Source of the DNA: Azospirillum sp. TSO35-2 | GTDB taxonomy: Bacteria > Pseudomonadota > Alphaproteobacteria > Azospirillales > Azospirillaceae | NCBI RefSeq assembly: GCF_003116095.1 | Contig: NZ_LGRA01000021.1 | Location: 318,715-382,714 of the forward strand | Length of the DNA stretch: 64,000 nucleotides | Direction of reading: 5' to 3' | Shown: piece by piece, positions 56,358-64,000 of the stretch | Layout: each line of letters opens with the position of its first letter | Position numbering within the stretch: position 1 is the first letter of the stretch | Notes under the pieces: generated by a model | Seen by the model: only the letters and a program-made list of their open reading frames with translations | Database searches by the model: none | What the model was told of the DNA's origin: nothing | Made by a program: the position numbers and the translations under genes

Positions 56358-57158
56358 TCAGTGCTGCCCGCTGTGCTGGTCTTGTGGACGCCAGTGCAGC
56401 AGGCGCTTTTCGATGACGGTCACCGCCGCGTCGATCAGGACGACGAAGATGGTCAGCACCAGCATGCCGGAAAAGACGCCGACGGTGTCGAACACGCCCT
56501 CGGCCTGGTGGATGCGGTAGCCGAGCCCGGCGGCGGAGCCCAGATACTCGCCGACCACCGCACCGACCATGGCGAAACCGACCGCGGTGTGCAGCGACGA
56601 GAAGACCCAGGACAGCGCCGACGGCAGATAGACGTGGCGGAACAGGTGGCGCGAGTTGGCGCCCAGCATGCGGGCGTTGGCCAGCACGACGGGGCTGACC
56701 TCCTTCACGCCCTGGTAGACGTTGAAGAAGACGATGAAGAAGACCAGCGTCACCCCCAGCGCCACCTTCGACCAGATGCCCAGCCCCAGCCACAGCGCGA
56801 AGATCGGCGCCAGCACGACGCGGGGCAGCGCGTTCACCGCCTTGATGTAGGGGTCGAACACGATCGACACCAACGGCGCGCGGGCGAACCAGAAGCCGAA
56901 GGCGATGCCCGCCACCGTGCCGATGGCGAAGGCCAGCGCCGTCTCCAGCAGCGTGATGCCCAGATGGTACCAGATGACGCCGGACGCGAAGTCCTTCCAG
57001 GTCCGCTCCAGCACCGCGCCCGGCGTGCCGAAGAAGAACGGGCTGAGAATCTTGGTGTCGGTCAGGACGTGCCAGATCAGGAAGAACGCGATCAGCACAC
57101 CCAGTTGCAGCAGCAGGATGACCGGGCGGCTCGGCAGGCGTTTGGCGTGGGATCTCAT
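56358..57158 (-). CDS. ABC transporter permease
   Basis: A 266-residue inner-membrane permease of the binding-protein-dependent type, with about six transmembrane helices (for example PVILLLQLGVLIAFFLIW and VALGVTLVFFIVFFNVYQGV). The EAA loop contacting the ATPase is VVLANARMLGANSRHLFRHV. It lies between the ATPase gene (7 bp upstream) and the binding protein gene. Confidence 0.93.
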   Translation of the reverse strand: MRSHAKRLPSRPVILLLQLGVLIAFFLIWHVLTDTKILSPFFFGTPGAVLERTWKDFASGVIWYHLGITLLETALAFAIGTVAGIAFGFWFARAPLVSIVFDPYIKAVNALPRVVLAPIFALWLGLGIWSKVALGVTLVFFIVFFNVYQGVKEVSPVVLANARMLGANSRHLFRHVYLPSALSWVFSSLHTAVGFAMVGAVVGEYLGSAAGLGYRIHQAEGVFDTVGVFSGMLVLTIFVVLIDAAVTVIEKRLLHWRPQDQHSGQH

Positions 57159-57165
57159 GATGTCG

Positions 57166-57990
57166 TCACCGCAGCTTGGTCTGGGCGTAGCCCTTCAGCA
57201 CTTCGTCGCGCAACTGGCCCCAGATCTCCCGGTGCAGCGCCAGGAATTGCGGGGTCATGCGGATGTCCGCCACGTCGCGCGGCCGGTCGAGGTCGATGCG
57301 GTATTCACCGATCAGCCGCGATCCCGGCCCGGCCGACAGCACCAGCACCCGGTCGGACATGGCGATCGCCTCCTCCAGGTCGTGGGTGATGAAGACCACC
57401 GACTTGCGGTCCGCCGCCCACAGGTCGAGCAGCTCGTTCTCCATCATCTGCCGGGTCTGGACGTCGAGCGCCGAGAAAGGCTCGTCCATCAGGATGATCT
57501 TCGGGTCGACGATCAGCGTCTGGGCCAGCGCCACGCGCTTGCGCATACCGCCCGACAACTGGTGCGGAAAGCGGTCGCCGAATCCCTCCAGCCCGACACG
57601 GGACAGCCAGGGCCGTGCGCGCTCCCGCGCCTGCGCCCGCGCGACGCCGCGGAACTCCAGCCCGGCGGCGACGTTGTCGAGCGCCGACTTCCACGGCATC
57701 AGCGCCTCGGCCTGGAACATGTAGCCGGCCTTCGGGTTGATCCCGGTCACCGGCTGGCCAAAGGACAGCGCCCTGCCCTCGCTCGGCTTCAGCAGCCCGG
57801 CGGCGACGTTCAGCATGGTCGACTTGCCGCTGCCGGTCGGGCCGACGATCGACACGAACTCCCCATCGGCGACGGTGAAGCTGGCGCCCTGTACGGCGGT
57901 GTAGGAACGTCCCCGGCCGTCGGGTGAGGGAAAGGTGCAGGTCACGCCCTCCAATTGGAGGGCAGGCGCCGGTGCGGCGGCCTCGGCCAT
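57166..57990 (-). CDS. ABC transporter ATP-binding protein
   Basis: A 274-residue ATPase energising the import system (SsuB/TauB/NrtD type). Walker A GPTGSGKST, signature LSGGMRKRVALAQ, Walker B ILMDEPFSALD and the switch His in VFITHDLEEA are all intact. The start ATG 57990 has AAGGA about 10 nt upstream. It is the first gene of the operon; two 19-bp direct repeats lie immediately upstream of its ribosome binding site. Confidence 0.95.
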   Translation of the reverse strand: MAEAAAPAPALQLEGVTCTFPSPDGRGRSYTAVQGASFTVADGEFVSIVGPTGSGKSTMLNVAAGLLKPSEGRALSFGQPVTGINPKAGYMFQAEALMPWKSALDNVAAGLEFRGVARAQARERARPWLSRVGLEGFGDRFPHQLSGGMRKRVALAQTLIVDPKIILMDEPFSALDVQTRQMMENELLDLWAADRKSVVFITHDLEEAIAMSDRVLVLSAGPGSRLIGEYRIDLDRPRDVADIRMTPQFLALHREIWGQLRDEVLKGYAQTKLR

Positions 57991-58004
57991 GGCGGTGTGG
58001 TCCT

Positions 58005-58042
58005 TATCGTTCGGGCAGTGCGCTATCGTTCGGGCGATGCGC
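58005..58042. repeat. Two tandem 19-bp repeats upstream of the ABC operon
   Basis: TATCGTTCGGGCAGTGCGC and TATCGTTCGGGCGATGCGC are directly adjacent and match at 17 of 19 positions. They end 15 bp before the ABC ATPase start, on the opposite side of the 270-bp gap from ftsH. They may be a regulator's operator or a duplication. The rest of the gap (58043-58260) holds no gene I can support. Confidence 0.75.
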
Positions 58043-58260
58043 TTTGGTTGGGATGCCATACTGTCGGAACTGAAGCTTATCGGCAACCGCTTGAGATCTC
58101 CCTTGGATTCGGAAGGGAGCCATTCGGCAAACGCACCGCTTACGGTGTCAAAGAAGGGACACGGGCCCTTATCGGTTGCCGCGGCGGCAGGCTGTCCCGC
58201 ATCAATGGCCCCATCAATGGCATAGACCGAAAGCCAGTCCTTCCCCCTCGCGGAGCCGAC

Positions 58261-60042
58261 ATGCCCACGCTGCCGAAACGCCCGATGATTGCGCTCGCTG
58301 CCCTGGCCGCCCTGCTGGCCGCGTGGCTTGGCTTCGCGGCCTGGTACGACCATGCCCAGCGGGCGGGTGAACAGCCGGCAACCTACAGCGCGCTGATCGA
58401 GCGGGCCGGCCGGGGCGAGATCGCGTCGATCACCTTCAGCGACGACACCGGGCATGCGGTGGCGACCGACGGAACCCGCAGCCGCATCGTCATGCCGGTG
58501 ACCGACGATCTGCTGAAGGAACTGCGCAGCCACAAGGTCGCCATCGCCTTCGACGACGGCCCCGTGGGGCTGATGGCGCAGACGGTCGGCGTGCTCGACC
58601 GGGCGGCGCCGTTCCTGGTGGTGGCGCTGCTGGTCGGCGGGCTGGCGCTGAGCGGCGGGCAGTTCTTCGGGATGGGCCGCGCCACCCGCATCCGGCCGGA
58701 GGACACCGGCACCGTCTTCGCCGACGTCGCCGGCGTGGACGAGGCCAAGGAGGAACTGCGCGAGACGGTGCAGTTCCTGAAGGACCCGCGCCGCTTCGCC
58801 ATGGCCGGCGCCCGCGTGCCGAAGGGCATCCTGCTGGTCGGTCCGCCCGGCACCGGCAAGACCATGCTGGCCAAGGCGGCGGCCGGTGAGGCCGGCGTGC
58901 CGTTCTTCGCCGCGTCGGGGTCGGACTTCGTCGAGATGTTCGTCGGGCTGGGCGCCGCGCGCGTCCGCAACCTGTTCAAGGCCGCCCGCGCCAACGCCCC
59001 CTGCCTGCTGTTCATCGACGAGATCGACGCGCTGGCCGGCAAGCGCGGCGAATCCAATAGCCATTCCGAACGCGAACAGACGCTCAACCAGCTGCTGGTC
59101 GAGATGGACGGCATTGTCGAGGGCGGCGACGTCGTGGTGATCGCCGCCACCAACCGGTCGGAGATGCTGGACGCCGCCGTGCTCCGCCCCGGCCGATTCG
59201 ACCGTCACATCCATGTCAGCCTTCCCGACGTGGCGGGGCGCGAGGCGATCCTGGGCGTCCACGCCGGCCGGCTGACGCTGGCCCCCGATGTCTGCGCCCG
59301 CACGGTGGCGCGCGGCACGCCGGGCTTCTCCGGCGCCGAACTCGCCAACCTCGCCAACGAGGCGGCGCTGTCGGCGGCGCGCCAGGGCCGGGTGGTCGTC
59401 ACCATGGCCGATTTCGAAACCGCCAAGGACCGCGTGCTGATGGGGGTGGAGCGCCGCAGCCTCGCCCTGTCGGCTCACGAACGCCGCCTGACCGCCTACC
59501 ACGAGGCCGGCCACGCCCTCGTCTCGCTGCGCTGCCCGGAGGCCGACCCGATCCACAAGGCGACGATCATCCCGCGCGGCCGCGCGCTGGGCATGGTGGT
59601 CCGGCTGCCGGAGGGTGACCGGGTGTCCGTGTCGCGCGCCAAGCTGCTGGCCGACATCGCCGTCGCCATGGCCGGCCGCGCGGCGGAGGAGATCGTCTTC
59701 GGCCAGGACCATGTCACCACCGGAGCCGAGGCCGACTTCCGCGCCGCCACCGACCTCGCCCGCCGCATGGTCGCCGCCTGGGGCATGAGCGAGGCCATCG
59801 GCTTCGTCGCCCACGCCGGCAGCGAGCCGGGCGTGCGGTCGGAGCGCACCGCCTGGCGCATCGACGAGGAAATCCGCCGCATCACCGACGAGGGGATGGA
59901 GCATGCCCGCCGCCTGCTGCGCAGCGACCGCACCGCGCTGGACAGCATCGCCCGGGCGCTGCTGGAACGCGAGACGCTGACCGGCGACGAGATCACCGGC
60001 CTTGCCGACCAGGAGGTCGAACGGGCAACCGAAGCCGCCTGA
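58261..60042 (+). CDS. FtsH-type ATP-dependent zinc metalloprotease (probable paralogue)
   Basis: A membrane-anchored AAA+ protease of 593 residues. TM1 is about 9-28, a short periplasmic part (30-112) follows, TM2 is about 115-131, then Walker A GPPGTGKT (194-201), Walker B FIDEID (251-256), and the zinc site HEAGH (414-418) with the third ligand Asp492. It is shorter than usual FtsH, mainly at the C-terminus. The usual ftsH neighbour tilS is absent, and it is divergent from an ABC operon, so I infer a second, accessory FtsH. Confidence 0.9.
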   Translation: MPTLPKRPMIALAALAALLAAWLGFAAWYDHAQRAGEQPATYSALIERAGRGEIASITFSDDTGHAVATDGTRSRIVMPVTDDLLKELRSHKVAIAFDDGPVGLMAQTVGVLDRAAPFLVVALLVGGLALSGGQFFGMGRATRIRPEDTGTVFADVAGVDEAKEELRETVQFLKDPRRFAMAGARVPKGILLVGPPGTGKTMLAKAAAGEAGVPFFAASGSDFVEMFVGLGAARVRNLFKAARANAPCLLFIDEIDALAGKRGESNSHSEREQTLNQLLVEMDGIVEGGDVVVIAATNRSEMLDAAVLRPGRFDRHIHVSLPDVAGREAILGVHAGRLTLAPDVCARTVARGTPGFSGAELANLANEAALSAARQGRVVVTMADFETAKDRVLMGVERRSLALSAHERRLTAYHEAGHALVSLRCPEADPIHKATIIPRGRALGMVVRLPEGDRVSVSRAKLLADIAVAMAGRAAEEIVFGQDHVTTGAEADFRAATDLARRMVAAWGMSEAIGFVAHAGSEPGVRSERTAWRIDEEIRRITDEGMEHARRLLRSDRTALDSIARALLERETLTGDEITGLADQEVERATEAA

Positions 60043-60146
60043 CATCATGCGTTCCGCAACCTGGTGCTTTATTGCCGCGTTGCGGTCACGTTGCATACCG
60101 GAGTAAAGTATCGCCACCACGAATGGGGTAATGCGAGAGGGGCGAC

Positions 60147-60974
60147 ATGACGGGGCCGGTTTCCCGCCGCACGGCGCTGACGGTTGCGCTGCCCCTGCTG
60201 TCCGGACCCCTCCTGTCCGGCTGGCCGACCCGGTCGGTGTTGGCCGCGGCGGTCGAGGACGCCCCCGCGGTGGTGCCGGCGACCGGCCCGGTGGTGGTCA
60301 ATGTCGGTGCCTACGAATTCCCCCCTTACGTCGATGAGACGGGCGACGGCGTGACGCGCGATCTGCTGGATCTGCTCAACGCCGCCCAGTCCGAACGCCG
60401 GTTCCGGCTGGTCGCGACCGCGCCGCAGCGCCGTTACGACGACCTGGAACAGGGGCGGTTCGACATGATCGCCTTCGAATGCCTGACCTGGGGCTGGGAA
60501 GGCCGTCCGGTGGAGGCCACCCGCCCCTTCCTGCGCGACGCCGAGGTGTTCGTTGCCAAGGCCGGGCCGGGCATCGACCAGTCCGTGTTCGACGATCTGA
60601 GCGGCAAGACCATCCTGGGCCGGCTGGGCTACCACTACGCCTATGCCGACTTCCACGCCGATCCGAAGCTGCTGGAGCAGCGCTATCACACCCGCGTCAC
60701 GGTGACGCATGAGGGCAACGTGCGCAGCGTCGCCGCCGGACGGGCCGATCTCGCCATCGTCACCCGCTCCTTCCTGACCCGCTTCCTGAAACGCGAGCCC
60801 GAACTGGCGCAACGGCTGCTGGTGTCGGAACGCACCGACCAGATCTACGAACACACCATCCTGGTGCGCCGCGGCGGGCCGGTCGGCGCGGCGTGGCTCG
60901 ACGGGTTGCTGGAGCGCCTTGCCGCCGATGGCCGGCTGGAGTCGCTGTGGCGCCGCAGCGGCATCCTGTCGTGA
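60147..60974 (+). CDS. Periplasmic solute-binding protein (family 3-like)
   Basis: A 275-residue exported protein with a Tat-type signal (SRRTALTVALPLLSGPLLSG, double Arg). The mature domain resembles the family 3 binding-protein fold: VVVNVGAYEFPPYVDETGDG, DDLEQGRFDMIAFEC and LSGKTILGRLGYHYAYADF, then ADLAIVTRSFL. No permease or ATPase lies next to it. Its stop overlaps the GTG start of the following phosphatase by 4 nt, so the two are translationally coupled. I infer a sensor or ligand-presenting protein rather than a transport component. Confidence 0.82.
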   Translation: MTGPVSRRTALTVALPLLSGPLLSGWPTRSVLAAAVEDAPAVVPATGPVVVNVGAYEFPPYVDETGDGVTRDLLDLLNAAQSERRFRLVATAPQRRYDDLEQGRFDMIAFECLTWGWEGRPVEATRPFLRDAEVFVAKAGPGIDQSVFDDLSGKTILGRLGYHYAYADFHADPKLLEQRYHTRVTVTHEGNVRSVAAGRADLAIVTRSFLTRFLKREPELAQRLLVSERTDQIYEHTILVRRGGPVGAAWLDGLLERLAADGRLESLWRRSGILS

Positions 60975-62527
60975 AGCGCCGCTCCTCCCTGCTGGCGCGG
61001 GTGGCCGGCGCCATCCTGGTGACCACCGCCACCATCGGCGCCGCCGCCGTGCTGCTGTCCGAGCGCATCGTCGAGGGACAGCGGCACCAGGATCTGCTGC
61101 GCCGGGCCGAGCTGGTCGCCGCCACCCAGGCCGACGCGCTGAGCGGGCCGCTGTGGGAACTCGACACCCGCAGCGTTCAGCGCATGATCGACGCGCTGAC
61201 CGCCCGTGACCTAGCCATCCGCTCCATCGCCGTGTACGAGGTCGGCCGCGACACGCCACTGGCGCAGGCCACCGCCGGGGCCGCCGATCCGGCCAACCGC
61301 GTCGCGGTGGAGCGGCCCATCGTCCTGCACGGGCGGGAAGGCGGGGTCGAGACGGTCGGGCGCCTGCGCGTCGCCTATTCGACCGCGGAGGTCCGGCAGG
61401 CGACGCTGGACGCGCTGGTCCCGGTGGTCGGGCTGCTCCTGTTGTCGCTGCTCGGGGCGATGGCGGCGCTGGGCCTCACGCTGAACCGGATCGTGCTGCG
61501 CCCGCTGCGCCGGCTGACCCAGTTGGCCGGCGTCCTGGCCCGCGGCGACTACGGCGCCCGCATGAACGCCGACCGCGCCGACGAGATCGGCGTGCTGGCC
61601 GACGGCTTCAACCGGATGGCTGGGACGGTGCAGGACCACACCCGCACCCTGGAAAGCCGAGTCCAGGAACGGACGGAGGCGCTGGCCGCGACCAACCGCG
61701 CCATCATGGACAGCATCAACTACGCCCAACTGATCCAATCCTCGATCCTGCCGGCGCCGGAGACGCTGCGCGCCGGGCTGACCGAGCATTTCGTGCTGTG
61801 GCGCCCGCGCGACGTGGTCAGCGGCGACTTCTACCTGTGCCGCGAGGTGGCGGACGGCTTCGTCGTCGCGGTCGCCGACTGCACCGGCCACGGCGTGCCC
61901 GGCGCCTTCATGACGATGACGGCCAGCGCGATGCTGAACAACGCGCTCGACCTGCTGGGCGCCGACGACCCCGCCGCCATCCTGGCGGTCGTCGACCACA
62001 AGGTGCGCGCCGCCCTGCACCAGGAGGGGGACGTCCGCAACCTGACCGACCTGTTCGACAACGGACTCGATCTCGCCCTGTGCCACATCCGGCCGGCCGA
62101 CGGGCGGCTGGTCTACGCCGGCGCCCGCATCCCCCTGCTGATCGCCAGCCGTGACGGCGTCACCGAACTGCGCGGCGACCGCCGCAGCCTGGGGTATCGG
62201 CGGGATCCGGCGCAGGCCGACGCGCCCTTTGCCAACCGTACGGTGACGCTGCGGCCCGGCCAGACCTTCCTTCTCGGCACCGACGGGCTGACCGACCAGA
62301 GCGGCGGGGAGCGGGGTCGCAGCTTCGGCAAGCACAGATTGCGCGACGCGCTGCTGCGCTGTGGGGATGGGCCGCTCGACCGGCTGAAGATGGAGTTGGA
62401 GGACACGCTCCACCGCTTCCAGGGGGAGCGGGAGCAGCGTGATGACATCACTCTGTTCGGCTTCCGCGTGCGACTGACCGACGCAGCCATCCTCCCAGGC
62501 GACGGGTCGGCGCGGCGTGCCGCGTAA
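60971..62527 (+). CDS. HAMP/SpoIIE-type PP2C serine/threonine phosphatase (SiaA/RsbU-like)
   Basis: A 518-residue membrane protein. TM1 is about 13-29, an extracytoplasmic sensor part is 30-148, TM2 is 149-172, and HAMP about 173-225 is followed by a coiled coil and a PP2C (SpoIIE) domain from about 250. All metal-binding positions are present: Asp286 (SGDFY), Asp303 (VADCTGHG), Asp438 (GTDGLTD), and Asp491/492 (RDDIT). Such phosphatases dephosphorylate anti-sigma-antagonist (STAS) proteins, as RsbU and SiaA do. No STAS or anti-sigma gene is visible nearby. The GTG start overlaps the binding-protein gene. Confidence 0.88.
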   Translation: MKRRSSLLARVAGAILVTTATIGAAAVLLSERIVEGQRHQDLLRRAELVAATQADALSGPLWELDTRSVQRMIDALTARDLAIRSIAVYEVGRDTPLAQATAGAADPANRVAVERPIVLHGREGGVETVGRLRVAYSTAEVRQATLDALVPVVGLLLLSLLGAMAALGLTLNRIVLRPLRRLTQLAGVLARGDYGARMNADRADEIGVLADGFNRMAGTVQDHTRTLESRVQERTEALAATNRAIMDSINYAQLIQSSILPAPETLRAGLTEHFVLWRPRDVVSGDFYLCREVADGFVVAVADCTGHGVPGAFMTMTASAMLNNALDLLGADDPAAILAVVDHKVRAALHQEGDVRNLTDLFDNGLDLALCHIRPADGRLVYAGARIPLLIASRDGVTELRGDRRSLGYRRDPAQADAPFANRTVTLRPGQTFLLGTDGLTDQSGGERGRSFGKHRLRDALLRCGDGPLDRLKMELEDTLHRFQGEREQRDDITLFGFRVRLTDAAILPGDGSARRAA

Positions 62528-62551
62528 AATCCCTGGACCCTGCCAGCAAAT

Positions 62552-62591
62552 CTGTTACAGACATGTCACTGGTTGTGACGGTTTGTGACAT
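62552..62591 (+). promoter_or_regulatory. Four phased TGTNAC elements upstream of the response regulator
   Basis: TGTTAC (62553), TGTCAC (62564), TGTGAC (62574) and TGTGAC (62584) are spaced 11, 10 and 10 bp, one helical turn apart. The first pair, CTGTTAC-AGAC-ATGTCAC, resembles a Pho box (two 11-bp repeats). They lie 85-124 bp before the response-regulator start. A further inverted repeat AACTTT-GTTTT-AAAGTT is at 62606-62622. Confidence 0.6.
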
Positions 62592-62675
62592 CGATCGGTA
62601 GGCGCAACTTTGTTTTAAAGTTTAGGCAATCTGCGGTATGGTCCACCCGTTGAAGTGGTGATGGGAGGGTACGGG

Positions 62676-63440
62676 ATGGCGGGTCCGACGATCATCGTGG
62701 TCGAAGATGAGAACTCTCTGCGCTCCGACATGGTCGAGTATCTGTCGAGCTGCGGTTTCGACGCCATCGGCGCCCGCGACGGCGCCGAGTTGGACCGGCT
62801 GCTCCAGACCCGCGACGCCGCCATCGTCATCCTCGACGTGAACCTGCCGGACGAGGACGGGTTCAAGATCGCCGCAAGGCTGCGCGACCATCACGGCGCC
62901 GGCATCGTCATGGTGACGGCGCGCGGTTCCACCGTCGACCGGGTGGTCGGGTTGGAGATCGGCGCCGACGCCTATCTGGTGAAGCCGATCGAACTGCGCG
63001 AGCTGGAAGCGCAGGTGAAGTCGCTGCTGCGCCGCCTGAGCGAGCGCGCCGCCGAATCGGCCGTGCCGTCCGCCGCCAACGGGACCACGGTCGGCGACAC
63101 CGCCGATGGGGGCGACGAGGCGCGCTGGTCGCTCGATCCCACGGAATGGTGCCTGACCAACCCGGCCGGCGTCCGCATCAGCCTGACCAGCATGGAAATG
63201 AAGCTGACCAGCCTGCTCGCCGCCCAGGCGCGCAAGCCGGCGACGCGCGACCAGATCTCCCAGGCGCTGTACAACCGCCGCTGGAACCCGGAAGACCGCT
63301 CGATCGACACCGTCGTCGGACGCCTGCGCCACAAGGTGGAAGGGGCGATCGGCGGCCCGGCCCCGCTGAAATCGGTGCATGGCGTCGGCTACGTCTTCTC
63401 CGCCCCGGTTCGCGTCGTCGGCAGCGGCCAGCAGAGCTGA
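62676..63440 (+). CDS. OmpR/PhoB-family response regulator
   Basis: A 254-residue two-component regulator. The receiver (1-115) has Asp11, phospho-acceptor Asp54 in VILDVNLP, Thr81 and Lys103 (LVKP). After a 40-residue linker the winged-helix DNA-binding domain includes SLTSMEMKLTSLLAAQA, RSIDTVVGRLRHKVE and VHGVGYVF. The start ATG 62676 has GGGAGGG seven bases upstream; an in-frame ATG at 62655 is a less likely start. The GC-rich linker is Ala/Gly/Thr-rich. The kinase gene lies opposite, converging with an 18-bp gap. Confidence 0.94.
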   Translation: MAGPTIIVVEDENSLRSDMVEYLSSCGFDAIGARDGAELDRLLQTRDAAIVILDVNLPDEDGFKIAARLRDHHGAGIVMVTARGSTVDRVVGLEIGADAYLVKPIELRELEAQVKSLLRRLSERAAESAVPSAANGTTVGDTADGGDEARWSLDPTEWCLTNPAGVRISLTSMEMKLTSLLAAQARKPATRDQISQALYNRRWNPEDRSIDTVVGRLRHKVEGAIGGPAPLKSVHGVGYVFSAPVRVVGSGQQS

Positions 63441-63458
63441 GCCTCTCCTCCGGGACGC

Positions 63459-64000
63459 TCAGTCCTCCGGCGTGCAGCGCGGGAACAGCAGGGTGAAGCT
63501 GGTGCCGCGATCCACCGCGCTGTCCACGGCGATGGTGCCCTTCAACACCCCGACCACCAGATTGTGCACGATGTGCAGCCCCAACCCGCTGCCGCCACGG
63601 CCACGGCGCGTGGTGAAGAAGGGTTCGAACACACGGGACCTGTGCTCCTCGCTCATGCCGCGGCCGGTGTCGGTGAAGCACAGGCGGACCATGTCGGGGG
63701 CGGGCTGGTCGACGACGACCGCCATGTCCCCGTCCCGCCCGTCGGCGAAGGCGTGGGTCAGGGCGTTCATCACCAGGTTGGACAGGATCTGCGACAGGAC
63801 GCCGGGATAGCAGTCCAGTTCCAGGTCGCCGGGGCAGGTCACCGCCACCCCATGGCCGGCGGGGCGCAGCTTCGGTTGCAGGCTGACCAGCGTGTCCTGG
63901 ATGTAGGCGGCGAGGTTGACGCGGCGGCGCACGGCGCTGGCCCGGTCCACCGCCACCTGCTTGAAGCCGGCGATCAGCTGCGCCGCCCGCTCGCAATTGC
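63459..64000 (-). CDS. Histidine kinase, C-terminal part (5' end beyond window)
   Basis: About 180 residues of the C-terminus are visible. The frame stays open to the window edge. The part just inside the edge, RAAQLIAGFKQVAVDRAS, looks like the end of a dimerisation domain with the HATPase following: N box LSNLVMNALTHAF, G1 FTDTGRGM, G2 GGSGLGLHIV. The His box is not in the window. Because it is convergent with the response regulator 18 bp away, the two are likely a pair, though transcribed separately. Confidence 0.85.
   Translation of the reverse strand, partial: NCERAAQLIAGFKQVAVDRASAVRRRVNLAAYIQDTLVSLQPKLRPAGHGVAVTCPGDLELDCYPGVLSQILSNLVMNALTHAFADGRDGDMAVVVDQPAPDMVRLCFTDTGRGMSEEHRSRVFEPFFTTRRGRGGSGLGLHIVHNLVVGVLKGTIAVDSAVDRGTSFTLLFPRCTPED

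Noticed and set aside
57990-60120. Extended minus-strand frame of the ABC ATPase reading antisense through ftsH
   Set aside because: ATG 57990 has a ribosome binding site and gives a normal-length ATPase; the extension is antisense to FtsH motifs.

Overview
The window is one contiguous, very GC-rich chromosomal segment of a free-living alphaproteobacterium, most likely Azospirillum or a close relative in the Rhodospirillales/Azospirillaceae. Four things point there: the order trpG-trpD-trpC-moaC-moeA-lexA-comEC-gltX-gltA; a LexA box of the alphaproteobacterial type (GAAC-N7-GAAC); a CtrA-type TTAA-N7-TTAA site; and a nitrogenase-associated ArsC-like protein. The content is mostly core genome. 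I see no rRNA, tRNA, CRISPR, IS element, prophage or plasmid function. Genes are tightly packed and the GC bias creates many long false reading frames antisense to real genes.

Region by region. 1-8.7 kb: a TetR repressor (cut by the window edge) divergent from an aldo/keto reductase with a palindromic operator between them; an RsmC-type rRNA methyltransferase, smpB and dapA on the minus strand; a soluble lytic transglycosylase; small zinc-ribbon and copper-chaperone-like proteins; a divergent polysaccharide deacetylase; and an exported STY0301-type protein. 8.8-19.7 kb: the trpGDC-GNAT-moaC-moeA run, lexA with its own SOS box, comEC, gltX and gltA. 19.7-21.2 kb: a rhodanese divergent from an FtrA-type AraC regulator. 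21.2-35.4 kb: a long minus-strand run rpsB-tsf-pyrH-frr-uppS-cdsA-dxr-rseP-bamA-skp, then fabZ-lpxA-lpxI-lpxB-gloA. It joins translation factors, isoprenoid and phospholipid synthesis, outer-membrane assembly and lipid A synthesis. lpxD, normally between skp and fabZ, is absent. 35.6-43.6 kb: aspS (probably the non-discriminating type), rnd, a degenerate GGDEF/EAL-like protein behind a CtrA box, an SDR, yicC and gmk, and a DUF6065-like gene.

43.8-55.2 kb: a chemoreceptor, a Cds1-type cysteine desulfhydrase/synthase with a ModE-type HTH protein, a YciA thioesterase, parE, a methyltransferase, a lipoprotein, a hydrolase pair, a DEAD-box helicase with an Arg/Glu-rich repeat tail followed by a stand-alone RAM protein, and the nitrogenase-associated protein. 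55.3-60 kb: a nitrate/sulfonate/taurine-type ABC importer operon divergent from a second-type FtsH protease. 60.1-64 kb: a signalling island made of a Tat-type solute-binding protein translationally coupled to a HAMP/SpoIIE-type PP2C phosphatase, then an OmpR-family response regulator behind four phased TGTNAC elements, facing a histidine kinase that runs off the window.

The least ordinary items are the solute-binding-protein/phosphatase couple, the degenerate GGDEF-EAL protein with a CtrA box, the missing lpxD, and several repeat or hairpin elements. All assignments come from reading sequence and translations; no database search was run.
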